Both the position numbers and the translations under genes were made by a program. Shown one piece after another: positions 16,482 through 24,376 of a stretch of DNA of 64,000 bases (its first letter is position 1; each line of letters begins with the position of its first letter). Under the pieces are notes generated by a model, which was given only the letters and a program-made list of their open reading frames with translations, searched no databases and was not told where the DNA came from. This DNA comes from Psychrobacillus mangrovi. GTDB taxonomy: Bacteria > Bacillota > Bacilli > Bacillales_A > Planococcaceae. The stretch is from contig NZ_JBAWSY010000002.1 of the NCBI RefSeq assembly GCF_037104765.1, forward strand, positions 372,001 through 436,000. The letters are read 5' to 3'.

Positions 16482-17060
16482 TTACTCGTGTTTTTCAAAT
16501 ACTGTAACAAACTCTTCTATACTTTTTCTTGGTTTCGGCTTTGGCATTTCATCAAAGTAACCGACCTGTAGCATACTGATGATTCGCTCTCCTGCTTTTA
16601 TTCCAAGTGCTTCGCGGAATTTTGGATTGTCTAAAAATCCTGGTGTTTTCCAGCAAGATCCGATTCCTCGGTCCCAAGCAAGTAGCTGCACATTTTGTAC
16701 AAGCATACTGGCTGCAGCATAGTCCTCTAATCGTTCCTTTTGGCGTGCATCTTCCGGAACGATGACAAATACATAGCCTCCAGCTAATGTATATTTTTTC
16801 ATTTGTTTCTCTAAGTCTTCTTCCGAGAGCTCTTTCCACTTAGGTAATGCAAATTCTTTTAAGACATCATATAAATCTAGGAGTTCACTTCCGCATGCAA
16901 CTACAAATCTCCACGGTTGTCTTAGCTGATGGTTTGGTGCCCATAAAGCGTCTTCTAAAATAGACATTAATACATCCTGTTCTACCGGCTGTCCATTAAA
17001 TAATTTGATAGAACGTCTCTGTATAATAGCCTCACGAATACTTAATGATTGATTCATCAT
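16482..17060 (-). CDS. Nitroreductase family protein (YfhC-like)
   Basis: The 192-residue FMN-dependent oxidoreductase has REAIIQRRSIKLFNGQPV at the N-terminus (FMN phosphate binding), LWAPNHQLRQPWRFVV and the C-terminal half DRGIGSCWKTPGFLDN...GYFDEMPKPKPRK. Length and motifs match the YfhC/YdjA group of NAD(P)H nitroreductases. The gene stands alone with its own terminator. A Fur-box-like dyad lies 33 bp upstream of the start, which may tie expression to iron status. The natural substrate is not evident. Confidence 0.88.
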   Translation of the reverse strand: MMNQSLSIREAIIQRRSIKLFNGQPVEQDVLMSILEDALWAPNHQLRQPWRFVVACGSELLDLYDVLKEFALPKWKELSEEDLEKQMKKYTLAGGYVFVIVPEDARQKERLEDYAAASMLVQNVQLLAWDRGIGSCWKTPGFLDNPKFREALGIKAGERIISMLQVGYFDEMPKPKPRKSIEEFVTVFEKHE

Positions 17061-17092
17061 TTTTTGAAAAACTCCCTTTTAATAAACATGAA

Positions 17093-17107
17093 TGATCATT
17101 ATTATCA
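17093..17107. promoter_or_regulatory. Fur-box-like dyad upstream of the nitroreductase gene
   Basis: TGATCAT-T-ATTATCA matches the 7-1-7 Fur consensus TGATAAT-n-ATTATCA at all but one position. It lies 33 bp upstream of the nitroreductase start, a typical operator distance. Short AT-rich dyads can arise by chance. Confidence 0.45.
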
Positions 17108-17144
17108 TACCAATTATGTCATTACAATAAAAGCCTTGTCTTTC

Positions 17145-18962
17145 TTAAAGAAGTGTTACTCGGTTTTTCCCATTTTTCTTCGATTGATAAAGTGCTTTAT
17201 CTGCTCGATCAATGAGCTCTTCCTTTTGTTTAAAAGCATGTTGTTCTGTAGAGGATGCCCCTATACTAATAGTTACTATATTATTATCTATACCTAGACT
17301 AAATTTCTGTTCCTCGATTAATAAGCGTATATCTTCTGCTATTTCAATTGCACGTTGGATAGTAGTGTTGGGCAAAACAACAGCAAACTCTTCTCCCCCG
17401 TATCTAGCAATAAACCTGTTCCCATTAAACATTTCATTTAATAGCTGGGAACTTTTTTTAAGTAATTCATCCCCTGCTATGTGTCCCTTGTTATCGTTAT
17501 ATAACTTAAAGTTATCTATATCTATCATTAAAAGTGAAAGAGGACTACTCGTTGCAAAGGATTCTGCAAAATATTTACTCATGTATTCATCAAAGTATCT
17601 ACGATTATATATTCCTGTTAACCCGTCAACTAGAGTCAATTGTTTCAGTTTCTCGTTCTTGTGCTTTAGTTCCTCTGTTCTTTCTTTAATTTTTTCATCC
17701 AATGAAACATTCAAAACTTGTAAGTCACTCGATAGTTTTTCTGCTTCTTCAAACTTTCTTGCATAATCTCTACTTAGGTTAATAGATTGAATTAAGACGT
17801 ATAAAAAGAATCCACTAGTAGACAGTGAAATAGAGTCTATCCAATTAAGCGTAAGTAATACATCATTTAAAACAGTAACAAAATAAATAAGAATGGCTAT
17901 TAAATTTATACGAGCTGTTGGACGTTTTCTTATAAATGCTAGTATAAGAACATAAGTACCATAAATTATATAAAGCATCATTATTAAAAAGATAGTATTT
18001 AATAATGGTCTAAACACTAATGGTTCTTGGAGTAAGGTATACATTATGCAAAAAATAGCTATTATTACCCCAACTATTGTCGGTATTTTTTTCATTTCCT
18101 GTGGGTACATTGCTCTCACAAAAAGCAAATAAAATAGAAACAATGCATATATACAAATAATTTCTATTCGATAGACCCATAGCCAATCAACGGTAGGGAA
18201 TATTTTATTAAAGAAAAATGGTGGTTTTACGATTGTGTAGATAGAAATTAGAACACTAATTAAGCCAAAGTAGAGAAAGACGATCTCTTTTCTTCTAAAA
18301 AAGAAAATAACAAGTTCATAAATCCCCATTACTAATATGCCGCCAATAGTAAACATTGTATATGCTAATGTATCACTATGGCTTATTGTTAACTGTTCAG
18401 CTGTGCCTATTAATATAGGATTTGACGCCCCTCCTACGGGATGGACATAATTAGAGACATGTAAAACAATATTTAATTCTTTGCTTCTCGGTGTAAAATA
18501 CACTAAACGGTTGGAATATTCAGGTTCACTCGTTTTAGCACTACTTCCTACAAAGCCATTAGATGCAATTCTTACCCCATTTACAAATAAAGTATAAGAA
18601 GTATTTTGGTGTGAAGTTGTAAATGCAAGAGTGTTCCCTACTTTTTCTTGAGGTATAATAACCTTTAAGAAATATGTACCATAACCTAGAGATGTACCCA
18701 ATGAATCTTCCCAATTCGATGGAACCAACATATTGGCTTGATTATTTTCAATCAATCTATTGTTAATTTCATTTTCATTCAATAGTTCTTTCCAAAAGAA
18801 CTTCCATTCTCCATTTAATGGAATTGATTCGTTAATAGTAAAGTCTTCCTCTGTTAAAGTTAGTTTTCCGTTTACTGCTGAAGAATGACTAGATGACGGT
18901 TCTTGACAAGAAGTTAGTATAAATAAAATAGGAATCAATAGTAGTAAAAAGCGTATTCTCAT
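17145..18962 (-). CDS. 7TM-DISM diguanylate cyclase with lipoprotein-type signal
   Basis: The 605-residue protein starts with a signal ending in the lipobox LTSC (Cys19). An extracellular all-beta domain follows (about 30-190, 7TMR-DISMED2 type, LNGEWKFFWKELL...LVPSNWEDSLG). Then come seven hydrophobic segments (about 200-395), a coiled coil (about 400-440) and a GGDEF domain (about 445-605). The catalytic motif is intact (ARYGGEEFAVVLP), preceded by VDGLTGIYNRRYFDEY. It should make cyclic di-GMP in response to an extracellular ligand, likely a carbohydrate. The gene is alone and divergent from the PlsY-like gene. Confidence 0.88.
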   Translation of the reverse strand: MRIRFLLLLIPILFILTSCQEPSSSHSSAVNGKLTLTEEDFTINESIPLNGEWKFFWKELLNENEINNRLIENNQANMLVPSNWEDSLGTSLGYGTYFLKVIIPQEKVGNTLAFTTSHQNTSYTLFVNGVRIASNGFVGSSAKTSEPEYSNRLVYFTPRSKELNIVLHVSNYVHPVGGASNPILIGTAEQLTISHSDTLAYTMFTIGGILVMGIYELVIFFFRRKEIVFLYFGLISVLISIYTIVKPPFFFNKIFPTVDWLWVYRIEIICIYALFLFYLLFVRAMYPQEMKKIPTIVGVIIAIFCIMYTLLQEPLVFRPLLNTIFLIMMLYIIYGTYVLILAFIRKRPTARINLIAILIYFVTVLNDVLLTLNWIDSISLSTSGFFLYVLIQSINLSRDYARKFEEAEKLSSDLQVLNVSLDEKIKERTEELKHKNEKLKQLTLVDGLTGIYNRRYFDEYMSKYFAESFATSSPLSLLMIDIDNFKLYNDNKGHIAGDELLKKSSQLLNEMFNGNRFIARYGGEEFAVVLPNTTIQRAIEIAEDIRLLIEEQKFSLGIDNNIVTISIGASSTEQHAFKQKEELIDRADKALYQSKKNGKNRVTLL

Positions 18963-19012
18963 TCTTTGTAAGCCTTTCTACTCACACAATCAAACTTGTT
19001 GAGGTGATGTAA

Positions 19013-19585
19013 TTGTATATGTATTGGATTATTAGTTATATAATTGGAACCTTTCTTACAGCTTGGTGGGTAGGTAAGTGGAAAAAAACTGATTTAAGAA
19101 CAATTCGTAGTGGTAACTTGGGTGCCAGAAATGCTGGTGCTGTGCTTGGTAAATCCGCCTTTCTTATAACATTTCTAGGAGATGCATTCAAAGGAATTCT
19201 TGTTATATATATCGGCATTTATTATCATTTTTCCATGGTAACTATTGCGATCGGTGGATTATTTGTAATATTGGGGCATCTTTTCCCTTTTTGGTTGAAA
19301 TTTAAAGGTGGCAAGGGAATCGCTACCTTTATTGGTGTAGCTCTTTTTTATCATACACTATTATTTGGAATATTTGTGGTTCTATTTATATTATTATTAA
19401 TTATTCTTAGAAGTGCTACTTTAAGCATGATCATAGCCTTTTTCACATATGCTTGCATTTGTTTGGTGAACCCAGCTTTTCAAGATGGATGGCCACTTTC
19501 CTTAGCAATTATTATTATCCTCATTCGACATCGATTTGACATGATAGAGTCATGGAATAAAAGATGGTGGAAAAAGACCGCATAA
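19013..19585 (+). CDS. PlsY-family acyl-phosphate:glycerol-3-phosphate acyltransferase paralogue
   Basis: The 190-residue membrane protein has five or so hydrophobic segments and the PlsY motifs SGNLGARNAG (about 31-40) and GHLFPFWLKFKGGKGIAT (about 88-105). PlsY transfers acyl groups from acyl-phosphate to glycerol-3-phosphate, the first step of phospholipid synthesis. The first motif reads SGNLGARNAG rather than SGNPGATNALR, so this is probably a divergent second copy rather than the housekeeping enzyme. The start is TTG behind GAGGTG; an ATG two codons downstream is an alternative. Confidence 0.8.
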   Translation: MYMYWIISYIIGTFLTAWWVGKWKKTDLRTIRSGNLGARNAGAVLGKSAFLITFLGDAFKGILVIYIGIYYHFSMVTIAIGGLFVILGHLFPFWLKFKGGKGIATFIGVALFYHTLLFGIFVVLFILLLIILRSATLSMIIAFFTYACICLVNPAFQDGWPLSLAIIIILIRHRFDMIESWNKRWWKKTA

Positions 19586-19640
19586 TTGTTATGAAAATTA
19601 TAACATTTTTCCGTGAAATATTACGTATACTATTAATCTT

Positions 19641-19651
19641 TATGCTATAAT
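19641..19651 (+). promoter_or_regulatory. Extended -10 promoter candidate for the DegV gene
   Basis: TATGC plus a consensus TATAAT (TGnTATAAT) lies 39 bases before ATG 19691. No good -35 is present, as expected for an extended -10 promoter. Confidence 0.55.
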
Positions 19652-19690
19652 TATTATCATTTAAATAATTTATCGAATAGGATGTTTAAT

Positions 19691-20542
19691 ATGACCAAGA
19701 AAAAAATAGCATGGGTTGTAGATAGTAGTGCATATGTAAGTGATACGTTAAAAAACAATCCAGATGTTCACGTTATACCACTTAATATTCATTTTGGACA
19801 ACAAGAATTTATAGATGGTGTTGACTTAACTTCAGCACAATTATACGATCGACTTCGTATAGAAACCGAGTCGATTAAAACATCTCAACCATCCGCTGGA
19901 CAGTTCGCAGAGCTATATTCAAAATTAGATAAAGAATATGAGTCTATCATAGCAATCCACGTTACCAATAGTTTAAGTGGGACGATTTCAGCCTCGATGA
20001 GTGGTGCTCAAATTGCAAACGTGCGTATGGAATGTGTTGATTCCCTTTCATTATCTGCCGGGATCACCGGTCTTGTTGATAAAGGATTCCTTTTACAAGA
20101 ACAAGGTCTATCTTTCGAAGAAATAGCTGACCAATTAAGAACATATGCTACAAAATTTCGTAATTATATTCTCATAGGAAATTTAACTCGACTTTACAAA
20201 AGTGGAAGACTAAGTAGCGTACAGTTTTATTTGGGCAGTTTACTGAAAATAAAACCGGTAATTCAAATTAATAATAAAGGCGAGCTTCAGGAACTGGATA
20301 AGGTTCGCTCCCATAAAAAAGCAATACAGTATTTAATAAATAATGTTGTAAAGTCAGTCCAAACAGAAGGTGCAGAAGTAGTATATATTATGCATGCAAA
20401 CGCATTGGAACAAGCGGAGAGCTTAAAAGAAGCCATTCAGTTGCAAGTACCTAATCTACAGTTAGAAATTGGAGAAATAAGTACTTCTTTAGCAGTGCAT
20501 GCTGGAGAAGAAACAATAGCTGTGCTTTGGTACGCTTCCTAA
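19691..20542 (+). CDS. DegV family fatty-acid-binding protein
   Basis: The protein has 283 residues from ATG 19691, which has AGGATG eight bases upstream (an earlier ATG at 19682 overlaps that site). DegV hallmarks are IAWVVDSSAYVSD at the N-terminus, IKTSQPSAGQF, IAIHVTNSLSGTISASM (fatty-acid carboxylate-binding loop) and the C-terminal VHAGEETIAVLWYA. DegV/FakB proteins bind a single fatty acid and, with FakA kinase, deliver acyl-phosphate to PlsX/PlsY. It follows a PlsY-type gene, so both could act in using exogenous fatty acids. FakA itself is not in the window. Confidence 0.9.
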   Translation: MTKKKIAWVVDSSAYVSDTLKNNPDVHVIPLNIHFGQQEFIDGVDLTSAQLYDRLRIETESIKTSQPSAGQFAELYSKLDKEYESIIAIHVTNSLSGTISASMSGAQIANVRMECVDSLSLSAGITGLVDKGFLLQEQGLSFEEIADQLRTYATKFRNYILIGNLTRLYKSGRLSSVQFYLGSLLKIKPVIQINNKGELQELDKVRSHKKAIQYLINNVVKSVQTEGAEVVYIMHANALEQAESLKEAIQLQVPNLQLEIGEISTSLAVHAGEETIAVLWYAS

Positions 20543-20549
20543 TAAAACA

Positions 20550-20585
20550 AGAGGGTCACCCATGGATTTGGGTCCCCTCTTTTAT
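20550..20585 (+). terminator. Terminator after the DegV gene
   Basis: GAGGGTCACCCA...TGGGTCCCCTC forms a stem followed by TTTTATT, immediately before the convergent amidase gene. Confidence 0.85.
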
Positions 20586-20590
20586 TATTG

Positions 20591-21079
20591 TTAAAAATTG
20601 TCTTTAACGTGAAAGAAAATATAACTCGTTTTTGAAGTATAGGCATAGGAATCTGCATAATTCCAATACCTATTTCGACTGTTATTCGTATGTGCGTTTA
20701 CATATGGCATTCCATTTTGAATACTTGTCACAATAGTAGAATGATCGTATCTGCCGTCTCCTTCAAAATCATAAAAAATTAAATCTCCTGGAACCAGTTT
20801 CGTTGGGGAATTTACTTGTGTTGCTTGCAATCCCCTTGTAGATCCTGCCAAATACCAACGTAACGAATGTGGTGTACTCCAACTAAAGCTCCATGAATTA
20901 CTACCTAGCCACCATCCCCTCTCTCTATTTGGCTGCCCTCTCATCGGGGCACCCCCTGCAAACAGACATTGTGAGATATAATTGGTACAATCCACATCAA
21001 ATTTAGGAAACTTCGGGTTATAGCTATTCCACCACTTTTGAGCATACGCCACAGCTGCATCACGATCATACTTTACCAA
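20591..21079 (-). CDS. Small stand-alone amidase-domain protein (Amidase_6-like)
   Basis: This 162-residue protein begins YDRDAAVAYAQKWWNSYNP and contains VDCTNYISQCLFAGG with the likely nucleophile Cys (about residue 31). It also has LVPGDLIFYDF and a catalytic-type His in GRYDHSTIVT. This matches the Amidase_6 domain usually found at the C-terminus of Bacillus cell-wall or spore proteins. There is no signal peptide, so it acts inside the cell, the forespore or the mother cell, or is released by other means. It may cut peptide or amide bonds of peptidoglycan fragments, which is inference from the fold. Confidence 0.82.
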   Translation of the reverse strand: MVKYDRDAAVAYAQKWWNSYNPKFPKFDVDCTNYISQCLFAGGAPMRGQPNRERGWWLGSNSWSFSWSTPHSLRWYLAGSTRGLQATQVNSPTKLVPGDLIFYDFEGDGRYDHSTIVTSIQNGMPYVNAHTNNSRNRYWNYADSYAYTSKTSYIFFHVKDNF

Positions 21080-21225
21080 ATTTCAACCTCCCTATACTTT
21101 GTTTATATGATTTCAATGAAAATATATGCTAGTATTGAGTCAATGAATCCTTTTTTAAAGCAAACAAACAGAAACTGAGTAGATAACGGTGGAATTAGGC
21201 TCGGTTTTAGAAAGGAAGATGGCTG

Positions 21226-22248
21226 ATGCCACAACATGCCGAGAAAGAAATTACAGTACCTACCTTACTTTGCGATGATAAAGGCAACTTGAATCCAAAA
21301 GCAATCGGTTATGCTAAAAAGCCAATTATTGAAAGCAATCTTAAGGGTCACTATATGAGAAAGAAGAAGTGGAATTATTGGTGCGTGTTCGGGGATGAAA
21401 TTCTCTTTTCTGCAACAATTAGTCATTTAGATTATGCAGCGGTTTGCTTTGTTTACTTTTTAAATTACGAAACGCAACGATTTGTGGAGAAAACGGTAAC
21501 CATTCCTTTAGGAAATAAAGTAAAAATGCCCACACAAATTTTAGAAAGCGTACAATTACATTCAAAAGAAATGTCTATTCAACTATTATATATACAGAAT
21601 GAAACACATATGACTGTTACTATCCCTAACTTTGATGGAGATCTCTTGCATGCTGACTTACATATTTCACACCCTACAGAGGATGATTCGCTAAACGTCG
21701 TAATCCCATGGAGTCGTACACAATTTCAATTTACGGCAAAGCATCATCTATTACCTACTACGGGTTTTGTGAAAATTGGTGATTCAAGGTATTCTTTTCA
21801 AGAAGAGGATAATTTCTCGGTACTCGACTATGGAAGAGGCGTTTGGCCCCGTGAAGCTACTTATAACTGGGGATTTGCATCCCAACGTGTTGGTCTAAAA
21901 AGAATCGGATTAAACTTTGGCGGTAAATGGACAGATGGAACAGGGATGACGGAAAACGCCATTTTTGTCGATGGTCAAATGACAAAAATTCATGAAGATT
22001 TGTTGTTTTCCTATAACCCGCTTGATTTCATGGAACCTTGGACGATCAAAACTAAGTTTTCCAATGATGTGAATCTAACCTTTACTCCATTTTTCCACCG
22101 TATCGCTAAAACTGATGCAAAGCTAATTACCTCAGAAATCAATCAAATGATGGGTTACTATAATGGTAAAATCCAATTAGAAAACGGTCCAACTCTGCAT
22201 ATTCGAAAAATGCTAGGTTGTATTGAAGAACATAAAGCAAAATGGTAA
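21226..22248 (+). CDS. DUF2804 family protein
   Basis: The 340-residue protein has the DUF2804 signature DYGRGVWPREATYNWGFA (about 205-222), followed by LGFNFGGKWTDG-like text (IGLNFGGKWTDGTGMTENAI). The fold is expected to be beta-rich and related to hydroxyneurosporene-dehydrogenase/lipocalin-like domains; no reaction is known to me. GGAAG lies upstream of the ATG. A lone AGGCTCGGTTTTAG string, resembling one unit of the 21-bp arrays, sits at about 21196. A strong terminator follows. Confidence 0.8.
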   Translation: MPQHAEKEITVPTLLCDDKGNLNPKAIGYAKKPIIESNLKGHYMRKKKWNYWCVFGDEILFSATISHLDYAAVCFVYFLNYETQRFVEKTVTIPLGNKVKMPTQILESVQLHSKEMSIQLLYIQNETHMTVTIPNFDGDLLHADLHISHPTEDDSLNVVIPWSRTQFQFTAKHHLLPTTGFVKIGDSRYSFQEEDNFSVLDYGRGVWPREATYNWGFASQRVGLKRIGLNFGGKWTDGTGMTENAIFVDGQMTKIHEDLLFSYNPLDFMEPWTIKTKFSNDVNLTFTPFFHRIAKTDAKLITSEINQMMGYYNGKIQLENGPTLHIRKMLGCIEEHKAKW

Positions 22249-22259
22249 ATATATGATTA

Positions 22260-22307
22260 AACCGCTATTTCCTGAGGCATTGATTACTCAGGAAGTAGCG
22301 GTTTTTT
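22260..22307 (+). terminator. Terminator after the DUF2804 gene
   Basis: AACCGCTATTTCCTGAG / CTCAGGAAGTAGCGGTT forms a 16-17 bp stem followed by six T residues, leading straight into the TTAGTTGG array. Confidence 0.92.
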
Positions 22308-22309
22308 GG

Positions 22310-22414
22310 TTAGTTGGAATTTTGAGTTGGTTAGTTGGAAAAATGGATGGTTTAGTTGGAATAATGGACGGGTTAGTTGGAAAATTTTTATTTTTAGTTA
22401 GAAAAGTCCCTTTT
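22310..22414. repeat. 21-bp-period repeat array, TTAGTTGG core (5 units)
   Basis: TTAGTTGG begins at 22310, 22331, 22352 and 22373, and TTAGTTAG at 22394, each exactly 21 bp after the last. Spacer content between cores is variable. It starts right after the terminator and ends a few bases before the stop of the convergent reductase gene. Confidence 0.92.
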
Positions 22415-22417
22415 TCC

Positions 22418-23458
22418 CTAATTCAATTGTTTAATCATTTCTTTATTTCTGTCTTTAAATACTTCGTTATGAGAAGAAACCATTGCAATTTTGCTTGCAT
22501 CTGGTTGAATATATTGTTTTGCACGGTTGACAGCATTTGCAGCATCATGAAAGGTTCCAGCAATTAAATGCAGTTTACCAGGATGATGAAGAATATCTCC
22601 AGCAGCAAAAACACCTTCAACAGAAGACTCGCTTAAACTATTGCCAGCAACATAAAAATTCTCTGCAATGTCGATATCAATAGCACTATTCTTCAATAAA
22701 TCTGCATCTTGTTCATATCCGTGATTGATAACCACTTCATCAATAGCTAGATAGGTAACCTCTCCAGTTTCATGATTTGTTAAAGCTACACGCTCAATTA
22801 CATCATGATTATCGTTAGCGATTAGCTTTGAAATAGTTGTATTGAAAAAACATGTTACAGTGCTCTCAAGTAGTTGACTTATTTGTGCTTCATGACCATT
22901 TAAGGCATCTTTTCGATAAGTAACAAAAACCTTTTTTGCAATTGGCTCTAGTTCATTTGCCCAATCGATCGCTGCATTTCCTCCTCCTGAAATGACAATC
23001 GTTTTATTTTTAAATCGTTGTCGAGACTTCACCGTGTAGTTTAAATTACTCACTTCATATCTTTCTGCCCCTTCAATCTCTAGCTTAATCGGATTTAATA
23101 TCCCACTTCCAACGGCGATAATAATGGTTTTTGAGAAATGGAGTTGCCCAGATGCAGTATGTAAAACAAATAATCCATTTTCTTCACGAGCGATCGATTC
23201 TACCTTTTCGTTTAACACGACCTCTGGATCAAACGTTAGCCCTTGCTGCACCAATTGAACAATTAACCTTTCACCTGAAATTGGAGTTTGTCCTCCTACA
23301 TCCCAAATCATTTTCTCTGGATAAACATGTATCTTCCCACCTAAATGAGGCTGATATTCAATAATCTTTGTTTTCATTTCACGTAATCCACTGTAAAACG
23401 CTGAATATAGCCCTGCTGGACCTCCACCAATTATCGTCACATCAAAAATATTATCCAT
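22418..23458 (-). CDS. Ferredoxin/flavodoxin--NADP reductase, thioredoxin-reductase-like (YcgT-like)
   Basis: The 346-residue flavoprotein has an FAD-binding Rossmann motif, VTIIGGGPAGLYSAFYSG, an NADPH-binding site, IVISGGGNAAIDWA, and the FAD motif GVFAAGDILHHPGK. It lacks the CxxC redox pair of thioredoxin reductase, which places it with the YumC/YcgT-type ferredoxin-NADP reductases of Bacilli. ATG 23458, with GCGGAGGA upstream, was preferred over a start 13 codons earlier. It diverges from the siderophore operon across a Fur box. A role in reductive release of iron from imported ferri-siderophores would fit, but is inference. Confidence 0.88.
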   Translation of the reverse strand: MDNIFDVTIIGGGPAGLYSAFYSGLREMKTKIIEYQPHLGGKIHVYPEKMIWDVGGQTPISGERLIVQLVQQGLTFDPEVVLNEKVESIAREENGLFVLHTASGQLHFSKTIIIAVGSGILNPIKLEIEGAERYEVSNLNYTVKSRQRFKNKTIVISGGGNAAIDWANELEPIAKKVFVTYRKDALNGHEAQISQLLESTVTCFFNTTISKLIANDNHDVIERVALTNHETGEVTYLAIDEVVINHGYEQDADLLKNSAIDIDIAENFYVAGNSLSESSVEGVFAAGDILHHPGKLHLIAGTFHDAANAVNRAKQYIQPDASKIAMVSSHNEVFKDRNKEMIKQLN

Positions 23459-23524
23459 TTTACCCAGTCCTCCGCTAAAAATTATTGTTGACATCATTCA
23501 TAAAGTTACCTATAGTTGCATATA

Positions 23525-23545
23525 TGATAATGATAATCGTTATCA
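23525..23545. promoter_or_regulatory. Fur box between the reductase gene and the siderophore operon
   Basis: GATAATGATAATCGTTATC matches the classical 19-bp Fur consensus GATAATGATAATCATTATC with one change. It overlaps a 7-1-7 dyad TGATAAT-C-GTTATCA. Its position between divergent genes allows joint iron repression of the reductase (left) and transporter operon (right). Confidence 0.85.
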
Positions 23546-23580
23546 ATTATAAAAGCAATCTTAAGTTTGGAGGATTACAT

Positions 23581-24372
23581 ATGGTTCGTCTTTATACAGA
23601 TGATTTGTCTATAAGCTATGGCGATCGGTTAATTGTGAAAGAATTATCTGTTGAAATACCTGACCAAAAAATTACAACCATAATTGGCCCAAATGGATGC
23701 GGGAAATCTACCCTACTAAAAGCAATTACTCGTATTATTTCGCACCATTCTGGCGCAATCGTCTTAGATGGGAAAAGCGTTACAAAAGAAAACACGAAGA
23801 ATCTAGCAAAGAAAATGGCCATTTTACCCCAAACTCCTGAAAGTGCTGCAGGTCTAACTGTTGGAGAGCTTGTTTCGTATGGTCGATTTCCATATCAAAC
23901 TGGATTTGGTCGTCTTTCAAAAAAAGATTATGAGGTAATCGATTGGGCACTAAGAGTTACAGGTACAAGTGAATTTAAGTACTACCCCGTTGACTCTCTA
24001 TCGGGAGGTCAACGCCAACGTGTATGGATAGCAATGGCCCTTGCTCAAGAAACAGAAATTATTTTCTTGGATGAACCTACTACTTACTTGGACATGGCCC
24101 ACCAGCTGGAAGTCCTTGAGCTTTTACAAAAACTGAACAAAGAAGAAAAACGCACAATTGTTATGGTTTTACACGATCTCAATCAAGCCGCACGATTTGC
24201 TGACTATATTATTGCCTTAAAATCAGGTCAAATTGTTAAAGCAGGTAGCTGTAATGAAGTGATTACACAAAAAGTATTACAAAATGTGTTCCAAATTGAT
24301 GCTGAAATTGGCGTTGATCCACGAACAAATAAACCAATGTGCATTACATACAATTTACTCAAAGGAGAATAA
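23581..24372 (+). CDS. Iron-siderophore ABC transporter, ATP-binding protein (FhuC-like)
   Basis: The protein has 263 residues from ATG 23581, with GGAGG upstream; the longer frame runs through the Fur box. It has Walker A GPNGCGKST, signature SLSGGQRQR, Walker B EIIFLDEPTTYLD and switch VLHDLNQAA. The PQTPESAAGLTVGELVSYGRFPYQ segment is typical of FecE/FhuC siderophore ATPases. It is the first gene of a four-gene operon with a binding protein and two permeases, and it powers uptake of ferric siderophores. Confidence 0.93.
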   Translation: MVRLYTDDLSISYGDRLIVKELSVEIPDQKITTIIGPNGCGKSTLLKAITRIISHHSGAIVLDGKSVTKENTKNLAKKMAILPQTPESAAGLTVGELVSYGRFPYQTGFGRLSKKDYEVIDWALRVTGTSEFKYYPVDSLSGGQRQRVWIAMALAQETEIIFLDEPTTYLDMAHQLEVLELLQKLNKEEKRTIVMVLHDLNQAARFADYIIALKSGQIVKAGSCNEVITQKVLQNVFQIDAEIGVDPRTNKPMCITYNLLKGE

Positions 24373-24376
24373 GATC

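Noticed and set aside
22223..22567. Open frame across the TTAGTTGG array giving a heptad-repeat peptide (WLVGILS WLVGKMD ...)
   Set aside because: It has no ribosome binding site, starts inside the DUF2804 gene, runs through that gene's terminator and overlaps the convergent reductase. The seven-residue repeat follows automatically from a 21-bp DNA period.
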